Assembly (NCBI GenBank): GCA_021790375.1
Contig: JAJYEB010000002.1
Coordinates: forward strand, 1 to 19,710
Direction: 5' to 3'
DNA from: Chloroflexota bacterium
Lineage (GTDB): Bacteria > Chloroflexota > Limnocylindria > Limnocylindrales > CSP1-4
Length of the DNA stretch: 19,710 bases
How positions within the stretch are numbered: the first letter of the stretch is position 1; each line of letters begins with the position of its first letter. This document shows positions 1 through 5,970 of this stretch, piece by piece. Both the position numbers and the translations under genes were made by a program. The notes beneath the pieces were generated by a model that did not search any database, was not told the origin of the DNA, and saw nothing but the letters and a program-made list of their open reading frames with translations.

Positions 1-72
1 GCGGAGGCCGTGCTGGCCGGTGCCGAGCCGGACCGGGCCATCGAGGTTGCCGCGCAGCACGTGACGGCCTGA
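1..72 (+). CDS. C-terminal end of an upstream gene, partial
   Basis: Only the last 23 codons and a TGA (70-72) are in the window, reading ...GAEPDRAIEVAAQHVTA. A short helix with a small-residue turn followed by an Ala-rich helix ending near a His resembles the last helix pair of FCD-domain (GntR-type) regulators, but it is too short to assign. The reading frame is supported by its position: the stop lies six bases before the GTG of the next gene on the same strand, so the two may be co-transcribed. Function is unknown from this fragment. Confidence 0.45.
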   Translation, partial: AEAVLAGAEPDRAIEVAAQHVTA

Positions 73-78
73 CGACCG

Positions 79-483
79 GTGGCCGAGGGGCCGCTCGTCG
101 CGGTGCTGGCCGACGACCTGATCTGGGCGTCCCGCCTGGATCGACTCGTACGTGACGCGGGCGGTCGGCCGCTGGCGGTCAGGACGCTCGATGCGCTCGA
201 TCGGGTGCTCGACGGTGACGGCGGGCCGGGGGATTCGCGGCTGCCGCCTGCGGGCGTGGTGGTCGACCTGACCGGCCGCGCCTACGACGGGGTCGACGCC
301 GTGCGCCACGCGGCCGCCAGGGGAGCGGCGGTCGTGGCGATCGGCCAGCACGACGACCGGGCCGGCCGGGAAGCGGCGCGGTCTGCCGGCGCGTCCGCGG
401 TCCACTCGTATGGTCGCCTCTCCGCCGCCGGGCCGAGGGTGCTCGGGGCGTGGATCGGCGAGCTGCCGGGGGGCCGGGAATGA
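79..483 (+). CDS. small receiver-like (CheY-fold-like) protein of unknown function
   Basis: A 134-aa protein starting at GTG 79, six bases after the preceding stop, with no clear Shine-Dalgarno site, so translation may be coupled. The pattern resembles a receiver-type alpha/beta fold: a first hydrophobic strand and acidic pair (VAVLADD, residues 7-13), a strand ending in Asp (VVVDL, D63) where a receiver carries its phospho-acceptor, then VVAIGQHDD (85-93) and an Ala-rich helix with AGASAV (103-108). The usual K-P motif of true receivers is not evident, so it is probably a degenerate receiver (inference). Its stop overlaps the ATG of the M24 peptidase (ATGA at 480-483), tying the two genes together. 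Alternative: a plain Rossmann-like small protein. No DNA-binding or output domain is present. Confidence 0.6.
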   Translation: MAEGPLVAVLADDLIWASRLDRLVRDAGGRPLAVRTLDALDRVLDGDGGPGDSRLPPAGVVVDLTGRAYDGVDAVRHAAARGAAVVAIGQHDDRAGREAARSAGASAVHSYGRLSAAGPRVLGAWIGELPGGRE

Positions 484-1655
484 CCATCGCGCCGACGCGC
501 TTCGCCACGCGGATCCAGGCGGCGCGCCAGGCCCTGCGTGCGGCCGACGACATCGCACTGCTGGTGGGCGTTGGCGCGGATCTCCGCTGGCTCACCGGCT
601 ACGACGCGATGAACCTGGAACGGCTCACGATGCTCGTGCTCGGCCGGGAGGGCGAGCCGGCACTGGTGGTGCCGCGCCTGGAAGCACCCCGGGCGTCGCT
701 GGCTCCTGCCGTCGCGGCAGGCATGGTCCACCTGGTGACCTGGGAGGAGACGGACGATCCGGTGGCGCAGGTCCCGGAGCTCGTCCGGACAACCCCCATC
801 ACCGGTGGCGCCGAGTCCGTGCCGGCCGCGCGAGTCCCCCGGCTCCTGGTCTCGGACCGCCTCTGGGCGTCGTTCGTGCTGCGGCTCCAGGCAGCCTTTC
901 CGCGCGTCCCCTTCGGGCTCGCGTCCGAGGTCCTGCGCGGGCTCCGGATGGTCAAGGACGCCGACGAGATCGCGCTGCTCCGGTCCGCGGCTGAGGCCGC
1001 GGACCGGGTCGTGCTGGCGATCGCGGGCGGGCGCCTGGTCGGGCGCTCGGAAGCCGACGTGGCCCGCGAGGTCCGCGAGCGGCTCCTCGACGAGGGGCAC
1101 GAGACGGCCGAGTTCGCCATCGTGGGCAGCGGCCCCAACTCGGCCTCGCCTCACCACGAGGCGTCGGACCGCCGGATCTCGGCCGGCGAGCCGATCGTCC
1201 TCGACATCGGCGGCGCGTTCTCCGGGTACGGCTCCGACATCACGCGCACGCTGTGGGCGACCGGCGCGGCCGACGCCCGGCCCGACCCCGGGTTCGTGGG
1301 CCTGTACGAGGTGCTGCGCGAGGCGCAGGCCGCTGCGACGGCGGCGGTCCGGCCCGGCGTGCCGGCGGAGGAGATCGATGCGACCGGGCGGTCGGTGATC
1401 GATGCGGCGGGGTTCGGGCCCAACTTCATCCACCGCATCGGGCACGGGATCGGGCTCGAGGGTCACGAGGACCCGTACCTGGTGGCGGGGAACCGGGAAC
1501 CGCTGCAGCCGGGGAACGCGTTCAGCGTGGAACCCGGGATCTACCTGGAGGGACGCCACGGCGCACGGATCGAGGACATCGTGGTGTGCGGCGCCGCCGG
1601 CCCCGACGTGCTCAACCGCGTGACCCGCGACCTGCTGGTGGTGCACGGGACGTGA
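480..1655 (+). CDS. M24 family metallopeptidase (Xaa-Pro aminopeptidase/dipeptidase type)
   Basis: A 391-aa cytoplasmic pita-bread peptidase expected to cleave an N-terminal residue ahead of proline, or a related substrate, using two metal ions. The N-terminal creatinase-like domain spans about residues 8-150 and the catalytic domain about 160-385. All five metal ligands of the family are visible: D242 and D253 (VLDIGG...GSDITRT), H322 (IGHGIG), E351 (SVEPGIY) and E365 (ARIEDIV). The length is normal for bacterial PepQ/YpdF-like members. The start at ATG 480 is chosen because it overlaps the upstream stop as ATGA; an in-frame ATG at 450 would extend the protein by 10 residues into the preceding gene. 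The stop overlaps the next start by one base (TGATG). M24 members also include amidinohydrolases and lyases, so the exact substrate is uncertain. Confidence 0.93.
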   Translation: MTIAPTRFATRIQAARQALRAADDIALLVGVGADLRWLTGYDAMNLERLTMLVLGREGEPALVVPRLEAPRASLAPAVAAGMVHLVTWEETDDPVAQVPELVRTTPITGGAESVPAARVPRLLVSDRLWASFVLRLQAAFPRVPFGLASEVLRGLRMVKDADEIALLRSAAEAADRVVLAIAGGRLVGRSEADVAREVRERLLDEGHETAEFAIVGSGPNSASPHHEASDRRISAGEPIVLDIGGAFSGYGSDITRTLWATGAADARPDPGFVGLYEVLREAQAAATAAVRPGVPAEEIDATGRSVIDAAGFGPNFIHRIGHGIGLEGHEDPYLVAGNREPLQPGNAFSVEPGIYLEGRHGARIEDIVVCGAAGPDVLNRVTRDLLVVHGT

Positions 1656-2059
1656 TGGAGCAGCCGGTGACCGACATCCACGCGGAGGCCCCGCTGCCCG
1701 ATCGACAGGCGTCGAACGGCCTGCCCGACGCCCCGGTCTCGCCGCTGCCCGGCGCGCCGGCGGAGTCCGAGCAGACTGCCCGCGGTTGCACCGTGGCGCA
1801 GCTGCGGCGGTTCATCAAGTCGCGGCCGTACGTGCCGCTCCACGAGTTGCGCCGCCGGTTCGAGCTGAGCGGCGAGGCGGACGACGTGTCGCTCCTGGAG
1901 ACGCCCGACGGTCCCGTCTACCTGGGACTGCCGGCCCGCGAGTGCCGGCTCATGCAGGAGCTGCTGCGGCAGGGCGAGATCGGGCTCGAACTGTCCCGTG
2001 ACCCGGACGCCCCGGTCGTCATGGGCGTGTACCCGATGCGACCGGTGCCCCGTCCCTGA
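1655..2059 (+). CDS. conserved-looking 134-aa protein of unknown function
   Basis: The ATG at 1655-1657 shares one base with the TGA of the M24 peptidase, so it is probably translated by re-initiation in the same operon. An in-frame GTG at 1670 is an alternative start. Residues 1-43 are Pro/Ala-rich and look disordered. From about residue 45 a compact domain appears: CTVAQLRRFIKSRPYVPLHE, then an Arg-rich helix, DDVSLLETPDGPVYLGLP (77-93), a helix (ARECRLMQELLRQG) and GLELSRDPDAPVVMGVYPM (110-128). There are no membrane segments and no signal peptide. I do not recognise the family. Constant linkage to the peptidase and the receiver-like protein would be the only functional hint. Confidence 0.7.
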   Translation: MEQPVTDIHAEAPLPDRQASNGLPDAPVSPLPGAPAESEQTARGCTVAQLRRFIKSRPYVPLHELRRRFELSGEADDVSLLETPDGPVYLGLPARECRLMQELLRQGEIGLELSRDPDAPVVMGVYPMRPVPRP

Positions 2060-2143
2060 CCCGGGCCGACAAGCCCTGTCCACCCGTCCGCCCCCGGGGT
2101 ACGCTGTAGCGCGCGGAAACCCCCGCTCCCACGGAGGTGCAGC

Positions 2144-2410
2144 ATGCCGGCAACCGACGAGCCCCGCGTGACCCACATCGTGCGAGAGGCGATCGATGAA
2201 GAGCCCGACGTGGCGGCGGCGGCGGTCCGCCAGGTCGACCCGGACGCTGCCCTCGCCGACTACACCGAGCTTGCCCGGCTGCTGCGGGCGGCCGACCAGG
2301 CCGGTGATCGCGAGGCGGCCGTCCAGATCCGCGAGCTGATGGACGGGATCTGGCCCGCGCTCACCGAGGAGCAGAAGGTCCGGATCGAGGACGGCGAGTT
2401 CGACTGGTAG
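2144..2410 (+). CDS. 88-aa acidic helical protein of unknown function
   Basis: The ATG at 2144 has a clean Shine-Dalgarno site (GGAGG, 2133-2137) six bases upstream, which fixes the start. The protein is soluble, acidic and almost wholly helical in appearance, with an Ala/Glu/Asp-rich N-terminal half and a C-terminal segment RELMDGIWPALTEEQKVRIEDGEFDW. It has no Cys and no membrane segment. It stands alone: 84 bases separate it from the unit upstream, and it converges on the alkyltransferase gene with 12 bases between the two stops. A TACGCT sequence at 2100-2105 could be a weak -10 element, but no convincing -35 accompanies it. The family is not recognised. Confidence 0.75.
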   Translation: MPATDEPRVTHIVREAIDEEPDVAAAAVRQVDPDAALADYTELARLLRAADQAGDREAAVQIRELMDGIWPALTEEQKVRIEDGEFDW

Positions 2411-2422
2411 GGCTCACCGAGG

Positions 2423-3115
2423 TCACCCGGCCACGCGCGCGCCTTCGAGCGCGAGCAGCGACCGCTTCACGGCGAGCAGCCGCTCGCGCGCTCCGCGTCC
2501 GCCCCCGCCGTAGCCGCCGAGCGTCCCGTCGCCGGCCACGACCCGGTGGCACGGGATCATCAGCGGCACCGGGTTGCGGCCGAGCGCCCCACCCACCGCA
2601 CGCGCCGACCGGGGACGGCCGATCGCCCGCGCCAGCCCACCGTAGCTGGTCACTTCGCCATAGGAGAGCCGCCGCGCTCCGTCCAGCACCAGCCGGTCCC
2701 ATGCCGAGACGCCGGTCAGGTCCACGGGCACGTCGAACGCCGTGCGCCGGCCCGCGAAATACTCGTCGAGCTCACGTGACGCCGTCGCGAGCGCGTCGCG
2801 CCAGGGGCCCGGCAGCCCTGGCCCATCGGGCACCACCGTTCCGCCCAGCCTGCGCGCCAGGTCGTCGACGAAGTCGCCGGTCTCGGCCGCCAGCTCGATC
2901 GCCAGGATCCCGCGCTCCCCGGCCGCAACGTGCAGGATCCCCCACGGCGCGGGGTGCCGGATGAAGGCGGCCACCGGCGTGAACGCCGCCCGCGTCCGCG
3001 GGATCGCGATCGCCAGCTCCGCCTCGAGCACCTGCGCCCCGGGCAGCGGATCGCCCGCCCGCAGCACGCGCTCGACGGCCGCGTCGTCTGTTCGCGGGGC
3101 GGTTCGTGCCTTCAT
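2423..3115 (-). CDS. ogt: methylated-DNA--protein-cysteine methyltransferase (O6-alkylguanine-DNA alkyltransferase)
   Basis: A suicide DNA-repair enzyme that moves an alkyl group from O6-alkylguanine to its own cysteine. The 230-aa protein has the active-site motif PCHRV (residues 188-192, acceptor C189), preceded by the DNA-binding helix region RAVGGALGRNP (172-182) and followed by GTLGGYGGG (197-205). The N-terminal ribonuclease-H-like domain covers about residues 45-135, and a lead of about 40 residues (rich in Ala, Arg and Glu) precedes it, making this a little longer than typical Ogt/MGMT. There is no Ada-type zinc or AraC domain. The start CAT at 3113-3115 overlaps the stop of the ECF sigma gene by four bases (ATGA on the minus strand), so it is translationally coupled to the sigma factor. 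Gene symbol by family, not by proven orthology. Confidence 0.93.
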   Translation of the reverse strand: MKARTAPRTDDAAVERVLRAGDPLPGAQVLEAELAIAIPRTRAAFTPVAAFIRHPAPWGILHVAAGERGILAIELAAETGDFVDDLARRLGGTVVPDGPGLPGPWRDALATASRELDEYFAGRRTAFDVPVDLTGVSAWDRLVLDGARRLSYGEVTSYGGLARAIGRPRSARAVGGALGRNPVPLMIPCHRVVAGDGTLGGYGGGGRGARERLLAVKRSLLALEGARVAG

Positions 3116-3714
3116 TGCTCCACCTCCACCCAGGTCGCCAGCAGGGTACGCAGCTTTCGCAGTCCCTGGCTGACGTGCTGGCGTGCCGTGGCGTCGTTGC
3201 AGGCCAGTGCCCCGGCGACGTCCGGGTACGCACGGTCCTCGAGCACGCGGCCGACCACGGCAACACGCTGGCGCTCGGTCAGCTGGAGCAGCGCCGCCCG
3301 GACCGCCTCCCGCAGCTCGGCGGCTGCCAGGCGCTCGGCCGGGTCTCCGTCCGCGGCGTGCACGGCCCCTCCCACGAGCGATGCACGGGCGCGGACGACC
3401 GGCGCGTCCGCCCCGGCGACCGGCGTGTCGCCGTCCAGCGACCCCGCCGACAGCGCGGCCCGCACCACGCGCCGCCGATGCGCGTCGCGGGCCAGGTTGC
3501 CGGCAATGCGATAGAGCCACGCGCGGACGTTCGCGTCGTCGGCCAGCCGCGCGTACGCCCGGAACGCGCGCAGGAACGTCTCCTGGTGCAGGTCCGCGGC
3601 GTCCTCTGCGCTCGGCGCCAGCCGGCGCAGGTAGCGGTAGATCTCGACCTCGTGGGCCGACACGATCTCCTCGAACGGGGGTCTACCGGGCGTGGACGGC
3701 TCTGCGACGGGCAT
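3112..3714 (-). CDS. ECF-type (sigma-70 family group 4) RNA polymerase sigma factor
   Basis: A 200-aa sigma factor with the two ECF domains. Region 2 is about residues 14-82 (EIYRYLRRL, DLHQETFLRAFRAYARL, VRAWLYRIAGNLARDAHRRR). Region 4 is about 132-192 (LLQLTERQRVAVVGRVLEDRAYPDVAGAL, ATARQHVSQGLRKLR). The linker of about 50 residues is Ala/Gly/Asp-rich and long for an ECF. The ATG at 3714 is chosen because AGGTGA sits eight bases upstream; an ATG at 3723 has that site directly against it, and a GTG at 3792 would run through likely promoter sequence. The partner gene is the alkyltransferase, overlapping by four bases. No anti-sigma gene is visible, although ECF factors commonly have one next door. 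An alkylation-response role is an inference from this pairing. Confidence 0.92.
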   Translation of the reverse strand: MPVAEPSTPGRPPFEEIVSAHEVEIYRYLRRLAPSAEDAADLHQETFLRAFRAYARLADDANVRAWLYRIAGNLARDAHRRRVVRAALSAGSLDGDTPVAGADAPVVRARASLVGGAVHAADGDPAERLAAAELREAVRAALLQLTERQRVAVVGRVLEDRAYPDVAGALACNDATARQHVSQGLRKLRTLLATWVEVEQ

Positions 3715-3755
3715 CACGGTCATCACCTGCAGTGTGACGCGCGAGCCGCCCGATC

Positions 3756-3792
3756 GTGAACGACCGGCGATCCGGAGTGAAGGTTCGTTCAC
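3756..3792. promoter_or_regulatory. GTGAA/TTCAC inverted and direct repeats, candidate operator
   Basis: GTGAACGA (3756-3763) and TCGTTCAC (3785-3792) form a perfect 8-bp inverted repeat with a 21-base spacer. A third copy, GTGAA (3777-3781), lies exactly 21 bases (two helical turns) after the first and forms GTGAA-N6-TTCAC with the right arm. The cluster lies in the divergent region between the sigma gene and the electron-transfer module and overlaps the ECF-like promoter candidate. The arrangement suits a dimeric regulator, which is unidentified. Confidence 0.4.
3762..3786 (-). promoter_or_regulatory. candidate ECF-type promoter for the sigma/alkyltransferase operon
   Basis: On the minus strand GAACC (3786-3782) is followed after 15 bases by CGGTC (3766-3762). 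This fits the general ECF pattern of a GAAC-type -35 and a CG(G)TC-type -10 at 15-17 base spacing. Transcription would start near 3755, about 40 bases before the preferred sigma start at 3714. This suggests autoregulation, which is common for ECF factors. It is a short motif in GC-rich DNA and could be chance. Confidence 0.35.
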
Positions 3793-3820
3793 CTCGCCTT
3801 ACCCGCCGCGCCCGCCTGGC

Positions 3821-3845
3821 TTTCAGACGGTCTTAAGACTGTCTG
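3821..3845 (+). promoter_or_regulatory. TTCAG-N6-TTAAG direct repeat, candidate OmpR-family box upstream of the reductase
   Basis: TTCAG (3822-3826) and TTAAG (3833-3837) are spaced at an 11-bp period, the usual layout for OmpR/PhoB-type regulators. Written as hexamers the site is TTTCAG-N5-CTTAAG, which resembles the PmrA/QseB box (YTTAAK-N5-YTTAAK). The same stretch is also a near-palindrome: CAGAC (3824-3828), the perfect GTCTTAAGAC (3830-3839) and GTCTG (3841-3845), with one mismatched pair. It is an AT-rich patch in very GC-rich DNA. A matching site lies at 6861-6879 before the HtrA gene. Confidence 0.5.
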
Positions 3846-3851
3846 CCCAGC

Positions 3852-3989
3852 ATGGAGATGTCGGGAGCGCGGATCCGGCCCGCGGGCCACGCACCGGGCC
3901 CGGTCTCGGGACGGTCCGCAGCCCGACTGCGTCGAGAGTCAAACCGCTGCCGTCCGTCCGGGCGGAGCATCACCTGGATGACAGCATGA
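3852..3989 (+). CDS. possible 45-aa leader ORF whose stop overlaps the reductase start
   Basis: An open frame from ATG 3852 (or ATG 3858, which has GGAG directly before it) runs to a TGA at 3987-3989 that overlaps the reductase ATG as ATGA. The reductase start lacks a good Shine-Dalgarno site, so coupling to this frame would make sense. The predicted peptide is Arg-rich (MEMSGARIRPAGHAP...SITWMTA) and has no recognisable domain or membrane segment. Against it: no spaced ribosome site before 3852, and open frames of this size are common by chance in GC-rich DNA. Promoter position matters too: if transcription starts about 30 bases after the TTCAG box, the ATG at 3852 would lie upstream of the transcript. 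Confidence 0.2.
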   Translation: MEMSGARIRPAGHAPGPVSGRSAARLRRESNRCRPSGRSITWMTA

Positions 3990-5359
3990 CCGCAACCGCC
4001 CGCACGCTCCGCCGCGTTCCGCGCCCCCGGACGTGGTCCGTGCGCGCCTCCGACGTGGTCGCGCTCGTGCTCGGGAACGGCCTGCTGATCGGCGCCATGT
4101 GGCTCCGGCACGGCCAGGCGGTGGAGCTCCACTCGGTCTCCGGCATCCTCATTGCCGCAGGTCAGCTCACCGCGCTGTACGGCACGTACCTGGTGCTGCT
4201 GCAGCTCGTCCTCATGTCGCGCAGCCCGTGGCTCGACCAGGTCTTCGGGACCGATCGGGTCGCCGACCTGCATCGCTGGGTCGGCTTCACCGGCATCATG
4301 CTGCTCGTGGCGCACGGCACCTTCACCACCGTGGGGTACGGGCTGGCCTACGGGAACGGCGTAACTGGCGAACTGGTCACCGCCCTCGCCACCTACCCCT
4401 ACGTCCTGATGGCGACGGCGGGCATGGCCCTGTTCATCGCCGTCGGGATCAGCTCGGTCCGTTTGGCGCGCCGCCGGCTGTCGTACGAGACCTGGTACGG
4501 GATCCACCTCTACGCGTACCTGGCGATCGCCCTCGCGTTCATGCACCAGCTCGCCGTCGGCACCGACTTCATCAGCGATCCGGTCGCACGCCTGTACTGG
4601 ATCGCGCTGTACGTGATCGCCGGCACGCTCATGCTGGTGTTCCGGTTCGGGCAGCCGGTCCGGCTGTCGCTCCGCCACCGGTTGCGGGTCGCCAACGTCG
4701 TCGAGGAGGCGCCGGGCGTCGTCTCGATCTACGTCACCGGGCGCGACCTCGACCAGCTCGCCACGCGCGCCGGACAGTGGTTCCGGTGGCGCTTCCTCAC
4801 CGCCGACGACTGGTGGCGGAGCCATCCGTTCTCGCTCTCCGCCGCTCCGAACGGCCGGTTCCTCCGGCTGACCGTCAAGGACATCGGCGACCACACCCGG
4901 ACGTTGCAGCGCCTGCGGATCGGGACCCGGGTGTTCGCCGAGGGGCCCTACGGCAACCTGACCGGGGCCCGCCGCACGCGACCGCGCGTGCTGATGATCG
5001 CCGGCGGCATCGGCATCACCCCGCTGCGCGCGCTGCTCGAGGAGCTGCCGGCCGCGCGCGGCGACCTGACGCTGCTGTATCGGGCGCACCGCGAAGAGGA
5101 TCTCGTCTTCCGCAACGAGCTCGAGCAGCTCTCGACGCTGCGGGGCGCGACGGTGCACTACCTGGTCGGGGGCCGGGGAACACCCACCCTGCCGGGCGAC
5201 CCGCTCGCCCCGGGGACGCTGCGCCGGCTCGTCCCCGACGTGGCGCAGCGCGACGTCTACATCTGCGGGCCGCTGTCCATGATGGAGTCGGTCCGCCGGA
5301 ACCTGCGGGCGCTTCGCGTCCCCGCCTCCCAGATCCACTTCGAACGCTTCGCGTTCTGA
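3986..5359 (+). CDS. transmembrane ferric reductase-like flavocytochrome with FAD/NAD(P) domain
   Basis: A 457-aa membrane enzyme expected to move electrons from cytoplasmic NAD(P)H through FAD and two b-type haems across the membrane. Residues about 22-220 form six or so hydrophobic helices. The haem-ligand pattern of the family is present: H96 and H110 in one helix (LHRW...AHGTF), H174 and H187 in another (GIHLY...FMHQL). The FNR-type domain follows: HPFSLS (280-285) and the GPYG turn (320-323) in the FAD part, then the NAD(P) part with AGGIGITP (339-346) and CGPLSMM (428-434), ending FERFAF. ATG 3986 is chosen because it begins the hydrophobic domain with a short basic tail; the open frame runs back to 3692 through regulatory DNA. 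It is followed after 17 bases by the FMN-binding protein and then ApbE, the usual partners of flavin-based electron transfer. The final acceptor (iron, quinone, protein) is unknown. Confidence 0.92.
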   Translation: MTATARTLRRVPRPRTWSVRASDVVALVLGNGLLIGAMWLRHGQAVELHSVSGILIAAGQLTALYGTYLVLLQLVLMSRSPWLDQVFGTDRVADLHRWVGFTGIMLLVAHGTFTTVGYGLAYGNGVTGELVTALATYPYVLMATAGMALFIAVGISSVRLARRRLSYETWYGIHLYAYLAIALAFMHQLAVGTDFISDPVARLYWIALYVIAGTLMLVFRFGQPVRLSLRHRLRVANVVEEAPGVVSIYVTGRDLDQLATRAGQWFRWRFLTADDWWRSHPFSLSAAPNGRFLRLTVKDIGDHTRTLQRLRIGTRVFAEGPYGNLTGARRTRPRVLMIAGGIGITPLRALLEELPAARGDLTLLYRAHREEDLVFRNELEQLSTLRGATVHYLVGGRGTPTLPGDPLAPGTLRRLVPDVAQRDVYICGPLSMMESVRRNLRALRVPASQIHFERFAF

Positions 5360-5376
5360 CGCCGGAGTACCTGACG

Positions 5377-5970
5377 ATGCTTCCACGCCGCGCAGTCGTC
5401 GCCATCGCCACCACGGCCGTGGCGATGGCGCTGCTCCTGAACTTCAAGACACCGTCGGGCCAGTCCGGTGGCGCGACGTCCGTGGTGGTGGGACAGCCCG
5501 CCACGCCTGCCGTGGTCGCCCCGGGTACCGCCGCCGGCTCCGGCGGCGGTCAGACCGCGACCACGGCAGGGTCGTCGTCCGCCTCGACCGCGCCGATCGC
5601 CAGCCAATCGGCACCCCAGTCCCAGTCGGCAGCCCAGGCCCCGTCGAGCACCCAGGCGCCGTCGACGCCCCAGGCGCAGGGGACCGCGCTGAAGAGCGGC
5701 CGGTACAGCGGGCCCGTCGTCCAGATCCCGTTCGGCAACGTCCAGGTGCAGATCACCGTCCAGGGGGGAAAGCTCGTCGACGTGCAGCCGATCCAGCTGC
5801 CGACGGCGCACATGATGTCGCAGCAGATCGGCCAGTACGCCGCGCCGATCCTGCGCCAGGAGGCGCTGCAGGCCCAGAGCGCGCAGATCAACCTCGTGTC
5901 GGGCGCGACCTACACGAGCGAGGCCTACGCGCAGTCACTGCAGGGTGCCCTGGACCAGGCGGTCGCTTGA
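5377..5970 (+). CDS. membrane-anchored FMN-binding domain protein (flavinylated electron carrier)
   Basis: A 197-aa extracytoplasmic flavoprotein. Residues 1-22 are a basic N-terminus plus one hydrophobic segment (RRAVVAIATTAVAMALLL), acting as an uncleaved anchor or signal. Residues 25-105 are a long low-complexity Ser/Gln/Pro/Ala spacer. The FMN-binding domain is about 107-195 (SGRYSGPVVQIPFGNVQVQI, GGKLVDVQPIQ). It carries the flavinylation motif SGAT at 175-178, where Thr178 would take FMN through a phosphoester bond made by ApbE. The start at ATG 5377 has GGAG (5364-5367) nine bases before it. The ApbE gene overlaps its stop. The role inferred is to accept electrons from the reductase upstream and hand them on outside the membrane. 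The lack of a lipobox Cys argues against a lipoprotein. Confidence 0.9.
   Translation: MLPRRAVVAIATTAVAMALLLNFKTPSGQSGGATSVVVGQPATPAVVAPGTAAGSGGGQTATTAGSSSASTAPIASQSAPQSQSAAQAPSSTQAPSTPQAQGTALKSGRYSGPVVQIPFGNVQVQITVQGGKLVDVQPIQLPTAHMMSQQIGQYAAPILRQEALQAQSAQINLVSGATYTSEAYAQSLQGALDQAVA

Noticed and set aside
282..1646. A 454-codon minus-strand frame over the M24 peptidase
   Set aside because: No domain is recognisable, the composition is that of an antisense shadow, and the plus strand has all five metal ligands.
3715..3792. A longer sigma factor starting at GTG 3792
   Set aside because: The extra 26 residues are not sigma-like, they cover an ECF-like promoter and repeats, and ATG 3714 has a well-spaced ribosome site.
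3692..3985. A 98-residue upstream extension of the reductase
   Set aside because: It would cross the start of the sigma gene and both candidate regulatory clusters, and it adds only Arg/Pro-rich sequence before the basic tail and first membrane helix.
3833..5386. A 517-codon minus-strand frame over the reductase gene
   Set aside because: The sequence is Arg/Gly/Asp-rich without motifs. The plus strand shows haem, FAD and NAD motifs in order.
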